From Megalopta genalis (lineage: Eukaryota; Arthropoda; Insecta; Hymenoptera; Halictidae): 64,000 nt of DNA. Below the pieces are notes generated by a model. It was not told where the DNA came from. It ran no database searches and saw nothing but the letters and a program-made list of their open reading frames with translations. A program made the position numbers and the translations under genes. Shown here piece after piece: positions 37,514 through 48,940 of this stretch. The stretch covers positions 2,321,001-2,385,000 of the forward strand of contig NW_027476097.1 in NCBI RefSeq assembly GCF_051020955.1. The letters run 5' to 3'. The first letter of the stretch is position 1, and each line of letters starts with the position of its first letter.

Positions 37514-38858
37514 ATGTCCATTCAGAAGCCTGCCGGTACTCAATCCAGTACTCTACGATGCAGACGCAATCAAATAATCAAACAACTCGCGGAGATCACT
37601 AAATTCCTTGACAATAGCGAACAAACCGGTAATCTAGAAAAACACGTCCTCGACTTTTATACAAACTCAGTAGAGAAGGCATGGCAAGATTACGAGTACC
37701 TTCTAGAAGATCTCGAAGATCCTGAATCCGAAGACGACCGCAAGTTTGAAATTCAAGTAAAATATTTTGCAACACATGGCAGAGCAAAACGAATGCGTGA
37801 AGCAATTCAACCGCAAGATGTTCCGCGTGACCAAGTCACTAATTCACCTGCTCCTACCATATCGGGTCCGATTTCGATAAAGTTACCTGAAATGCGGCTA
37901 CCCACGTTCGATGGTTCTATTGAAAAGTGGGCGTCGTTTTACGATCTTTTCGCTTCAATGATTGACCGCAATGAGAGTCTTTCTCCGGTTCAGAAATTAC
38001 AATACTTGCGATCAACCCTTACCGGTAAAGCCGCGGCATGCATTCAATCTCTCAACACCACAGATGCTAATTATCTTGACGCGATTGCGATATTGAAAGA
38101 TAAATTCGACTGCCCGCGATTAGTTTTACTGCGACATTGCAACGCTATTCAGGAGATTCCGAAACTAGCGAAAGACACACCGCAAGCACTGGGAGATTTA
38201 TTAAACTCATTGAAGCAACATCTGCGGGCGTTGCAAAATCTCGGAGAACCCGTGACATCCTGGAACACTCTCTTAATTTCAATTGTTCTCGCGAAACTGA
38301 ATCCCGATACCATCTGGCAATGGGAACTTACACTACCCGATAAAAGATGCCTTCGTACGAGCATCTGATCGAGTTCCTCCAAAAACGAGCAAATTGCTCA
38401 CCTGCAGCTTCTGACAGGGTTGCATCCGCTCCCGGGACACGTGTTTCGAACGAACGCCAAACACATTGTCTTCAGAGAACTCACGAGTACCTAACCGGGG
38501 ATTTCCGCGCGTTCAAACATACGTCACAACAAACACATTCCAATGCTCTATCTGTGAAGGGAGCCACAGAGTCGGGAACTGCGAAGCGTTTAATGTATTG
38601 TCCGTCAATGAGCGAATGAAGGCCGCTGCTAAGGCCGCACTATGTCAAAACTGCCTGGGTAACGGACACACGACCAGTGTATGTCGATCGAAGTTTCACT
38701 GCCGAATATGCAAACAACGGCACCACACTCTCCTACACCGACAAGAACATTCAACACGTGAACGAACTGTCACTCCACCAAGTTCAACACACGATCCGCC
38801 CATCCCCACATCACTTCAAGACAAGGCAGCAACCAACGAGAAACCAAGGTCCACATGA
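37514..38858 (+). pseudogene. BEL/Pao gag region, frameshifted
   Basis: The first frame opens at ATG 37514 and runs 284 codons. Residues ~115-260 carry the DUF1759-type gag signature (KLPEMRLPTFDG, WASFYDLFASMI, KLQYLRSTLTG). The frame stops at 38368, but related sequence (EHLIEFLQKRANC) continues in a second frame from 38347. A third frame from about 38466 carries three zinc knuckles: CX2CX3HX4C, CX2CX4HX4C and a CX2CX4HX4H form. That frame ends at a TGA at 38856-38858, after which the same frame leads into pol. At least two indels and one stop therefore break what is normally a continuous gag-pol frame. In life the product would coat and package the element RNA. Confidence is high for identity and for it being broken. 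Confidence 0.9.
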
Positions 38859-41186
38859 CTACCATCTCAGAAAATCCCAAGACCCATCCAGACACACACA
38901 TTCATAGTAAATTCCGACACCAACGAATTATTAGTCACAGCTCAGATTAATGTCGACGATGTCGATCAGAACATGATACCATGCCGTGCTTTAGTTGACA
39001 CTTGCTCTACCACCAATTTTATGACAGAAGATCTAGCCAAGAGGCTCCGTTTGCCGCAAAATCGATGCACCATCTCTGTGGGCGCTCTCAATGCTCTGTC
39101 GACCATATCCAACCATACCATTAGGGCAAACATTCAATCTAAGGTCAGCAATTATCATCGAACCCTTACCTTTTTGATCGTACCAAACATCGCTCCATTA
39201 GTACCAGACCAGACAGTCGATCGCACAATGCTCAGAATCCCTCGCAACATCGAGCTCGCAGACTCAAAGTTCCATCGACCAGCACCAATCGACATGTTAC
39301 TGGGGGCTGGAACAGCGCTATCGATATTATGCGTAGGGCAAATTAATCTTTCTCAATCAGACGGCCCAGATCTTTTCCTCCAAAAGACAATGCTTGGATG
39401 GGTCATCGGAGGCAATGTGCCAACAGCACAACCAAGGCAGAAGGTCACATGCCATACTACAACGGCGCTACAACGCGAGCTAGTACGTTTCTGGGAAATC
39501 GAAGAAGGTCCGCAATCTCAGCATCTATCCAAATCAGAATCGACATGCGAACAACATTTTCAGAATACTGTTACAAGAAACACAGAAGGTAGATATGTTG
39601 TCGCACTTCCATTTAACGAAAACAAGGATAAGCTGGGTGAATCCAAGACGCAAGCACTGAAGCGTCTCATCTCATTAGAACAGAAATTCAAACGCGATCC
39701 AGACTTGGAACAGCAGTACCAATCAATCATTCAAGAATATCTCGATCTTGGACACATGTCCGAAGTGCAGCTATCTCATCAAGGATACTATCTTCCACAT
39801 CACAGAGTCATCAAGATGTCGAGCGATACAACCAAATTACGCGTAATCTTCGACGGGTCGGCAGTCACAAGCACTGGATTTTCACTTAACGACACCTTAC
39901 ACATTGGGCCCAAAATACAGGACGATCTGCTATACATTTTGCTCCGATTTCGCATCCACCAGTATGTTATTACTGGCGACATCGAGAAAATGTATAGGCA
40001 ATTTCTCGTGCGCCCAGAAGACAGAAAGTACCAGAGAATCCTCTGGTGTGACACCGACAATTGCGTAAAAACTTATGAACTAAACACTGTTACATTCGGC
40101 TTATCAGCCGCCCCATATCTGGCTATCAAATGCCTCCAACAACTGGCACAAGATGAAGGTCACCGCTTACCTTCCGCCGCGAAAATCTTGCAGCAGGATT
40201 TCTATGTGGATGATGCACTAACCGGCGCGTCTACGATCCAAGAGACCCTCGCATCACGAAACGAGCTTATAGAACTCCTTCGTTTAGCCGGTTTAAATAT
40301 CAGACAATGGGCCTCCAATAACCAAGAATTGTTAAGCGGGTTGTCCGATCAGAATATCAACCAGAAACTTCACCTCGGTGAATCTTCAATAATCAAAACG
40401 CTCGGGATCGTTTGGGATTCAGTCGAGGACTCCATTACATACACAGTCAAGCCTCTCACACATGCATCTCGAGTCACCAAACGATTGATCAGTTCTGAAA
40501 TAGCAAAGGTTCATGACCCATTGGGTCTCCTAGGCCCAGTCATCATCGTGGCAAATATCCTCCTCCAGAAAATATGGACTTTGAAAGTTGATTGGGATGA
40601 ATCGCTACCCATGAGCTTACACACGGAATGGACACGATACTACACACAACTACCATTGCTCAGCAATGTGACATTTAATCGAAAAACCGTAATCACTGCG
40701 GCTTCAACCATCCAGTTACATGGATTCTGCGACGCCAGCGAGAAGGCGTACAAAGCTTGTGTATACCTTCGTTCTACAGATGCAGAGAGTCAAACGCAGG
40801 TAGAACTCGTAGCAGCCAAATCGAAGGTTGCACCGTTAAAGAGTCAATCCATCCCGCGACTCGAATTGTGTGGAGCCTTATTACTGTCATCGTTAATTAA
40901 TACTATCCACAAAGCATTACACATACACATCGACCGCACGATTTTATGGACAGATTCAATAATAGTTTTGCATTGGCTTAATTCGTCACCTCATACATTA
41001 AAAACATCCGTCGCCAACCGGGTGTCCGAGATCCAGTCCAAGACAAAGATCGAAGAATGGCGCCACGTTAGCTCAGCTGATAACCCAGCAGATCTCATTT
41101 CTCGAGGACAATCAATAGAGGAATTCCTTCGACCATCCATCTGGCGCAATGGCCCAACTTGGCTTCACCAGGATGAGTCATACTGA
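38859..41186 (+). pseudogene. BEL/Pao pol: protease, reverse transcriptase, RNase H
   Basis: This open stretch includes 737 codons from ATG 38973. The protease-like segment (DUF1758/A16-type) lies at its start, with LVDTCSTTNFMT where DSG or DTG is usual, so the catalytic Gly is Cys here. Reverse transcriptase follows: VIFDGSA, then GDIEKMYRQF with the first catalytic Asp, TFGLSAAPYLA, and FYVDD near residue 411. An RNase H-like region has HGFCDASEKAYKACVY near residue 583, LELCGALLL, WTDS and SADNPADLISRG. It ends at an in-frame TGA (41184-41186), after which the same frame resumes in integrase sequence. This part is the best preserved of the element. The role is to copy element RNA into DNA inside particles. 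No intact full polyprotein can be read. Confidence 0.92.
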
Positions 41187-42717
41187 CCAAATGGACAATT
41201 AGCACCTGTTCTCGATGACTCGGAGCAACGGGTTGCTATCTGCTTAGCTATGACCACAATCGACGCAAGTCTGCTCGAACGGTTCTCGTCGTGGAGCAGG
41301 CTATTGCGGGTCGTTGCATGGTGCCTACGGTGGAAGCCAGGACGGATGACGAAGGGTACTCTACAGGCAATCGAGCTAGCTCGAGCAAGGACAACCGTTA
41401 TAAAATTATTGCAAGGGTCTTACTTCGCAGAAGAATTCCATCTCATACGACAGCATCGGCATCATAAAATCGCCGGAAAATTAGCGAGACTACATCCATT
41501 CATTGACCAAGACGGAATACTACGAGTCGGAGGTAGACTGAGAAACTCAACGTTGACATTCACGCAAAAACACCCTATTATCCTACCGAAGTCGCACACA
41601 ACCAACCTCATCATCCAGAATGAACAAATCATTCACATGCACGCCGGTACTCAAGCCACATTATAAGCAACCAGAAGAGCGTACTGGCCCGTAGACGGGC
41701 GAAGTCAAGTTTGGAAAACGATTCGAAGTTGCGTCCGCTGTTGTCGAGTCAATCCACCTCATGCCAATTACGTAATGGGTGATTTACCGAAGGCCGGAGT
41801 CACAGAATCGCGTCCGTTTACAAATGTAGGAGTGGACTACTGTGGGCCATTTTTCGTGAAAAAAGAACATACAGGAATCAACGTCGCATAAAAGTATACG
41901 TAGCCGTTTTTGTATGCATCGCAGTAAAGGCCGTCCACCTCGAGCTTGTCAGCGACTTGACCAGTGAAGCCTTTGTTGCAGCTTTGGGACGATTCATAGC
42001 AAGACGAGGTTTTTGCAAAAATCTGTACTCCGACAACGGTTCCAATTTCATCGGAGCTAATAACGAATTCAGAGAACTTCGAGAATTGTTGTGTTGCGAC
42101 GATCATTACAACAACGTAGCTTCGTTCCTCGCAGATCGCTCAATTAATTAGTATTTCATTCCACCTCAAGCTCCGCATTTCGGTGGCCTCTGGGAAGCAG
42201 CAGTAAAGTCATTTAAGAAACATTTGAAACGCGTTATGGGTGCTGAATTGTTTACATTCGAAAACTTGAATACCTTAATTATCAACATTGAAGCTATTCT
42301 CAATTCCCGTCCTCTGACTCCAATCTCATCCGATCCAAACGATCTTCTTGTTCTTACCCCCTGTCATTTCCTTATCGGTGATGCTCTCACAAGTTTACGC
42401 GAACACGAGTTAGCAGATATTCCATCCAATCGGCTATCCGGGTGGCAACGCATTCAACAGCTAAAACAGCATTTTTGGAAGCGTTGGCATCGAGAATATT
42501 TGAACAAGCTGACCAGTCGCAGTAAATGGTTCAAGGGAGATAACCAGATCACTGAGAACTCTATAGTCCTCCTCAGAGAAGATCACGTGCCGTCCATGCA
42601 ATGGCTGTTGGGGCGAGTCATCAAGGTCCATCCAGGCTCCGACGGCATAATTCGCACAGTTACAGTAAAGACTGCTACGAATGTGCTCACAGATACACGC
42701 ACACTTACGCGAAACAT
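41187..42717 (+). pseudogene. BEL/Pao integrase region with stops and a frameshift
   Basis: After the TGA, the same frame carries FSSWSRLLRVVAWCLRW and the His-side of the zinc-binding HHCC domain to a TAA at 41664-41666. It then continues past that stop through the Cys pair (RSCVRCCRV) and the first catalytic Asp (GVDYCGPF) to about 41890. A frame change follows. The second frame holds SDNGSNF (second Asp), a TAG at 42149-42151, then FGGLWEAAVKSFK with the catalytic Glu, and a DUF5641-type C-terminus (HFWKRWHREYL to VKVHPGSDG-like sequence) up to about 42700. All three catalytic residues are present, but spread over pieces separated by two stops and a frameshift. Confidence 0.9.
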
Positions 42718-42814
42718 TACATTCATACACGTTACACATTATACATTGGTCATCCACATTGGTCACCACACATCGATTAGACTTTCCTCATTTCACTTTG
42801 ATCGGTTCCCTCTC

Positions 42815-42827
42815 AAGGCGGGGAGGA
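42815..42827 (+). other. Polypurine tract of the BEL/Pao element
   Basis: The purine-rich run AAGGCGGGGAGGA (one C) directly abuts the TG of the 3' LTR, where plus-strand DNA synthesis is primed in LTR elements. Confidence 0.75.
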
Positions 42828-43676
42828 TGTTCCGTTGTCATTGAATGTTTTATGCCAGTACAACCATCCGCATTTTTCAACCCATAAAACAAGATAATTA
42901 GACACTCCACAGCACATCTGCGCCGCACGTTTGCTCCGGCACAGAAGAACAAATTCCGTCGAGTTTTCGTCGATCAGGTTTATGACACGGATGCGACAAT
43001 AGGATTAAGACCTTTTTTACGTCTGGCGACCATTGGCCTCTAAAACTAATTGTCGGCTATCTCACCAACCATAACGTGTCGTAAACCCGGGATTTCCGAA
43101 GGGTCATCTCGAGCCGAGTGCGTAACACGGTACTCGAGGCTACCGTGAGTTGACCTGGAGGAAATTTCCTTTGTGTCGTTGAAGGCGGCGGAAACCCTTC
43201 GACCGTGTCATAAATCATTCACGTCCTCTCCGAGACCTGTTGCTCTCGGGGTGTTGCTAAAATTTAAAAGGGCACTGATTGGACAAACACAACGTTCGGC
43301 AAAAACCAATCAGTGCACTTCTCCATCCTGGAAGGGGAAGCTTCACAAAGAAGCTTCCTTAATAAAAGTGCCTGCACATCGCGAGGCGGGCAGATAGTCA
43401 TGAACAGAAGTCATCAAACAATCATTCAACAGTCTTCTGATACACAAATCATTCTACACCGTAACACAGACTGAAAACACTCCGTGTATTATAACTAGTA
43501 TTTTAAATTAAAGTCGTTGTTTTTATTAAAAGAGTGTAACAGTCAACACCCTTCACTACCAGCTCTGTTACCATAAGTGGGCACAGAGTATCGCGAACTA
43601 CATTGTCGAATTCGAATCGGGGACTTACAACCCCCGTAGACCAAACAACGGTCGCAGTGTTGGTGCGCGAAAAACA
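42828..43676 (+). repeat. 3' LTR of the BEL/Pao element (849 bp, with an extra 146-bp block)
   Basis: The ends match the 5' LTR and carry the same two inverted repeats and an AATAAA at 43361-43366. It holds 146 bp (42943-43088) that the 5' LTR lacks. Outside that block I count about 16 single-base differences or 1-nt indels, about 2%. It is followed directly by GCAAA and the satellite. Confidence 0.95.
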
Positions 43677-43681
43677 GCAAA

Positions 43682-44125
43682 GACAGTGAATCATCGTAAA
43701 ACAACGTAAATCACCAATGCGAAACAAACTAAAACAACGTAACACAACGTAACGCAATGTAAAACAATATAAAACAACGTAAAAACAATGTGTAATAACG
43801 TAAATCAACGTAATACTATTTCTAAAAACCACGTGAAACAAAGTAAATCAACGTAAAACAACGTTAATGATTAATGCGACACAACGAAAAGCAAGATAAC
43901 AAAAAGCAAATAAATGTAAACCAATATAAAATAACGTAAAACCAATGTAGAACAATGTAAAACAACGTAATACTGTGTTAAACAACAACGCTGAACGAAG
44001 CAACGAAAGTAAATCATCGTAAAACAACGTAAATCATCAATGCAAAACAAAGAAAAAGAATGTAGAACAACGTAAATCAACGTTAATCGTCAATGGGAAA
44101 GAAAGTAAAACAACGTAACGCAATA
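43682..44125 (+). repeat. Second satellite, continuation after the BEL insertion
   Basis: AAAACAACGT-word satellite resumes after the target duplication, starting inside the type A unit that the BEL element split. It has higher-order landmarks near 43810 (type B) and 43970 (type A). It decays into unique sequence at ACGTAACGCAATATC, which marks the right edge of the array. Confidence 0.92.
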
Positions 44126-44584
44126 TCTGTGCCAGGAATACGACATCCTTGATATCGTGTTCCACAGGGCTGGGATTGCCGTTATTGATTTCCATAGCTA
44201 CTGAATCTACAGCTTTCCATGAGGTCGCAGTGTATTTCGTATCCTATACAGAGGGGACCGGTATCATGTTCTACGGGTGCACTATGATTGTCTTTCACCG
44301 AGATCTGAATCATCTGCAGTGAGACCATAGATGTTGCAACCGCAGTTAGGCTCGACGTATATCACAAATGATACTAAAGGATTCAGGTCTATCACAGGCT
44401 CGATGAACATTTGCAGTCTTTTATTTTAGGTACGGTTGATCGCGTTAAAACGAATTAATTGGTTTCAGATTCTTATTTGTTCCAACGATTATTTATTTTA
44501 GCTCCAGTTGGCTATTGTTTCGAATAGTCGATTATCCAAGACAATTATCCTCGATAATTATCCGAAGGAATTCTTTTTGTCCGA
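44126..44584. other. Unique sequence; possible decayed coding fragment
   Basis: There is no intact gene. On the minus strand, 44410-44285 is open for 42 codons with a Cys pair (PNCGCNIY), and two other frames between 44286 and 44120 give protein-like stretches with stops. This could be a decayed exon or retrocopy, or chance. I could not match it to a family. Confidence 0.2.
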
Positions 44585-44585
44585 A

Positions 44586-44790
44586 CATTTTATTCGAATA
44601 CTTTACTCGAATATTTTATTCCAATACTTTATTCGAATTATTCATTGGTATATTTTATTCGAATACTTTATTCGAATATTTAATTGGAATATTTTATTCC
44701 AATATTTTATTCCAATATTTTATTCGAATGTTTTATTCCAATATTTTACTAGATTATTTAATTGCAATATTCTATTCGAATATTTTATTC
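44586..44790. repeat. 13-bp AT-rich minisatellite
   Basis: About 16 imperfect tandem copies of ATATTTTATTCGA / ATATTTTATTCCA occur in 13-bp steps. The reading frames across it (Ile/Phe/Tyr-rich) come only from the repeat. Confidence 0.88.
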
Positions 44791-47700
44791 GTTGAAAATT
44801 CATAAATCGTGCAAAAGAAAGATAAGAATAGAGGTTAGGTAGTAAATTCTATCCGTCAGTGATGGACATCCCATGGCTCGCAATAAGTCAAAATGACAAA
44901 GTAACTTCTCCTCGTACGAAGCTTCATTGTCCAAAAAGATAAAGTTAACCGTATAGAAAAATGGCCGCGGTAGCAGTTTGTATTGCAACCGGTTACAGCA
45001 ACGATCAGTCATTTGCACATGTACTCGATTGATTTCGAAATTCATTTTTTTGGGTAGGGGGGGGGGGGAGTGGAACTTTCAATCAGAGGAAAAGTTATAT
45101 TCCATCATTTCGATTTATTGTGATCCATGGAATCTTCCTCATTCCGCTGCTGTCGTGATTTACGGGTAAAAATCTGAACAGTGTACGTTGCACACGGTAA
45201 TATCGTGTGACTATTTACCGACTCGTTACGCAGCGAATAGCTATCATCCGTAAATATGTGTCGTACGAACGGGGATCTGGATCGATTGAATATTAAATTC
45301 GTCGAGAGCTCTCCCACTGCATGGCAATTCGCTATCAATTTTCGTGTCCCATATTATTCTCAAAATTGAATATATCACACTATAACAACCGAGAAATTTA
45401 TCGAATTCAGTATTTGTTTCCATAGATATCAATTATTAGCATATAAGTTAATGCGAATAATAAAATATTAGCCCCAGACAGCTCCATTCCATTCAAACCG
45501 TTGAATTCTTTTATTCGAACAACGCAGAAAATCGTCGAAGTGGATTTTTTTTAACAGGAAGCACCATTTAATAGAATCCCATTCCACCCGATGCTTCATT
45601 CCGTCTCCATTCAGTGCGGCAGAATGAACATCAGAGATAATGCACGTACTCGACGTTGCAAGTTAGGTTGACGCACACGAAATTTCACTTTCTCAAATAA
45701 AAGTTTAATTACATCCACTATCATTGTACGAACATATAATAACATTCGCGTGCTACCATTTTTCATCTCGCGTACGTTTTACATTTTTCGTTCACGCGTG
45801 AAACGCGATCGTCGTGTAAAATCTTTGACCAATGGAGTTAATTAATGCAACAAATACCGAAAATCAACTCGAAAAATTTTACCAAAAATGATTGGGTGGA
45901 ATCGGAGATAGTGAAAAGGTGAAACGAAACTAAAAATGTTGATACATTAATTAGAACTTATTAACGCATTTGCTACCAGCGTCGCTAGCGTACATAGTTA
46001 TACTTATTGCATTTATCGTATTATTATAAAAATATATACTTCTCACCAACATGCAACTTTGACAAAATTTCGTAAATAAGAAGCAATGCAAAATATTCTC
46101 AAGCGAGATCAATATTGCTCGAAAGTAAAAAGAAAGAAAAGTTTTCTGAACATCAAGCTACGTGTAGCAATTTGAAATAATGTTCAAAAAATGCATCTAA
46201 CGTACTTCGCGTGAAACACGAATTTTGCGAACGTCGCAAAATCATTAAAAAAAAAGAAAAAAGAAAGAAGATTACACCGGACCGTTTTGCGATAGACGTG
46301 GAAAATGTTCATCTTGCACGAATAGCAGTGGTCTAGATATTACACATCCACAAGTATAAATAAAGCCGAGGAATATATGAGGATCCGCACGCCTCCCCTC
46401 CCACCGTTTTAAACTGGTCGTTTGCGCGGGTGATCCGCGGAGACGATGTACATCATTCGAAGGATTTATGGGCCATTTGTGCAGGCCATTTATCAATGTA
46501 GTTAGCATTTTTCTGGCCTTTCGGAATCTGCATTTTTATCCACGCCTCAAACGGAAGCAAGGATAGGTGGGCGATAGATTAAAGAGCCGGGCGCTCGCTG
46601 GCGTGCTCCTTCCCCTCCCCCACCGTTATTCCGAGCACGCATTATATCAAATATTCGCTCGGGGAGCTTCGCGGATAACGGCGACGAAGTTATTTATTAT
46701 TTCGCGATATTGCTTGCCCGTTGTTCCAAGATTCGCGTCAATAATATTGGCAAGCCGTCCCACGGCGACACCGCGGTTTTCGTTAACTCGCTGCGAGAGC
46801 GACGCGCGAACGTAGCGACGCGACGCTCCGATAAAAAAAGAAAAACACTCTCTGTCCAGCGCGATTTCATTTTCGTACCTGCGCGGCCAGCCCTTCCCGC
46901 GCAGCTCTGTAATTACGTTGGTCGCAGTTTGAACCGGGCGTCGGCGTTTATTTCGTTACAGCAGCTCGGAAGGCTCTAATTCAGCCGGGGATAGTTCCCT
47001 TCGCGGCTCGCTCCGCCGCGCCGGAAGGAGAAAAAGAATCGCAGGTGTTGTAAGTAAAGTGCAAGTGCGATGGACGGTTCATCTTTTTCAGCTGGTCGCA
47101 GCCTGCGCGCGACCGTGATGGAGCAGCGTGCAGGATGGTGTGGGTAGGGGGCAGCGTTAAGGAAAATGTTGTCCGAAAAAAGTGGAATTTTTGAAAAGCC
47201 TGGCGGGAGATTATTTCGAGGCCGGCTGAGCTGGCCGTTATAAATCCCGGAATAAAAATAGTGTCTCGCGGTAATAAAACTTAAACGGGCGAGAAGGAAA
47301 CACGGACGCTGCGCGTCGCTCGAAAAAATTCCATAATCAGGAACAAAGGCGTCAGCCGTGATACGTTTATCTGGCCTGCTTCGACGCGGCGGGCTTGACT
47401 CCTTTCATCGAGGGGAACGGTCGCCGCGCGATCAAAGCCGGGTATATCCGTGCATAAGTTGACCCCGGAGTTCGGCCGGGCTCAAACCAACTTTTCCGGA
47501 GGGCGATCCTTCGAACACGCCACGGCCGCCGCCGCCGGTTTTTCCTAAATTCGCGGCGTCACGCGAGAAATGGGTCTCCCGTAGTAATAAAGCGAGCTGA
47601 AGATAATCATTATCGTGACATGAAATTGTTTGACACGCGCCTCGGTTAACGAGCGCAATTTTAAATTCATGAAGCTTAATTAGCATGTATCAGGGGTCGC

Positions 47701-48904
47701 TTGTGCTCAAGCTGACCTGTGTCCGAAACATGCAAATGCCTGTTCTCGCTCCAAATTCCCTCTGATCCCTTTCCAGATTATATTGGTTCGATCTTCCCCC
47801 GCCGGCGATTATGCTAGCATACAAAGTATTCGTCTACGGTAGACTTTGCTGCATAGAGTAGCAGCGGTCTTAATTTTAAGACGACGGATTTTAATTTCAG
47901 TTCCAAACATGCAACTGATACTTGTTTCTTCGGTTTGTTTCCTTCCTCAATCTGCAAATATGTGTCTCACTTATATAACATTCACAATTTTTCAGCTGGA
48001 AATATTTTTCGCGAAATTCTTCAGAGATCATTATCGTTTTAGATGATGTCATCTTCCAGAAGACACAGGAGCCGCGGGATCACGTCCATCAGTTGAAGCT
48101 CTCAAACATTGAACATTATTTCGGCAAATAGTTTGTGTCGGATGTTGTTAATTATTCTGTTGCAACCATCGCTCCCACGGATTGTCGTTATTGTTACATG
48201 AATATGTGGATGAAATTACGAAACTGGAAGGAAAATTACAGACGCGGCTACGTTTACTGTTAAACGAGCATTTCATGTTCCTTGTTCTATGTAAATGTTA
48301 TTTTCATTCGAATAGTTTTAGAAAACAACGTAGAAGAACTTGATTTGCAAAAGCTAAGGTTAACGAAAGTGAATTTAATTTGTGGGAGGGTGAGTATCGT
48401 TTGCAAAACAGCGAGTGTCGCTTGTAAAAGGGTGAATTTGATTCGAAAGAAATAATGAATTCCACTGACTTCCAATCGTAAACATTGTGCAAAATATTTA
48501 TATAAAAATATTCTATAAAAATATTACATCAAAATATATACATATAATTTAAATACTAAATATTATTCTTGGATGATTCGATGTTTGCTCGTATTTCGTG
48601 TGACGAATTGCGCTTCAACCGATCTTTTTCTTCTCTCTTGATGTCTCAATCGTTTGTCCGTTACTGTACGAGGCAAGCAGGTAACGTCACTCGACGCAAA
48701 TTTGCCGCTTCTGCTTAGGCCAACGCTTGTCCCCGCGAAGCGCCGCGACGATTCCTAAGCACGCATGAAGCACCAGATTTATTCAGTGTCGTTTGCGTAA
48801 CGACGACGCTCGCCCCTGGCCGATCGTAACGAGTGTCATCATCATCTTCTGTTAAGGGACACAATCTTTCCAACAATTTTTCCATTTTCTCTGTCGCGCC
48901 CGAC
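44791..48904. other. Intergenic or intronic DNA with no supported gene
   Basis: The first part (to about 46540) is AT-rich, with a 12-base G run at 45057-45068. Sequence from about 46550 to 47700 is GC-rich with many CpG. Short ORFs are scattered and show no domain, repeat or codon pattern that I trust. Near 47600-47740 there is a cluster of transcription-factor-like words: TAATTA at 47678-47683 and the octamer ATGCAAAT at 47730-47737. It may be regulatory, but nothing decides it from sequence alone. Confidence 0.5.
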
Positions 48905-48940
48905 GAGAGAGAGAGAGAGAGAGACAGACAGAGAGAGAGA
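48905..48940. repeat. (GA)n microsatellite
   Basis: GA dinucleotide run with two GACA interruptions. It produces the RERERE string in an otherwise unconvincing plus-strand ORF (48833-49366, GTG start). Confidence 0.9.

Larger units (their letters stand above)
36589..43676 (+). mobile_element. BEL/Pao LTR retrotransposon, full structure, inactivated
   Basis: This 7,088-bp element has TG...CA long terminal repeats at 36589-37290 and 42828-43676. The 5-bp target duplication GCAAA lies at 36584-36588 and 43677-43681. Removing the element restores a normal type A unit of the ACGTTGTTTT satellite. The internal order is primer-binding site, gag with a DUF1759-like region and zinc knuckles, aspartic protease, YVDD reverse transcriptase, RNase H and integrase, which is the BEL/Pao order. 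Several stops and frame changes interrupt the coding region. LTRs differ at about 16 single positions by eye plus one 146-bp block, consistent with some age since insertion. Remobilisation would need proteins from another copy. Confidence 0.95.

Noticed and set aside
45057..45068. G12 run as a regulatory quadruplex
   Set aside because: A single uninterrupted homopolymer next to a T run is better explained as slippage or sequencing noise.
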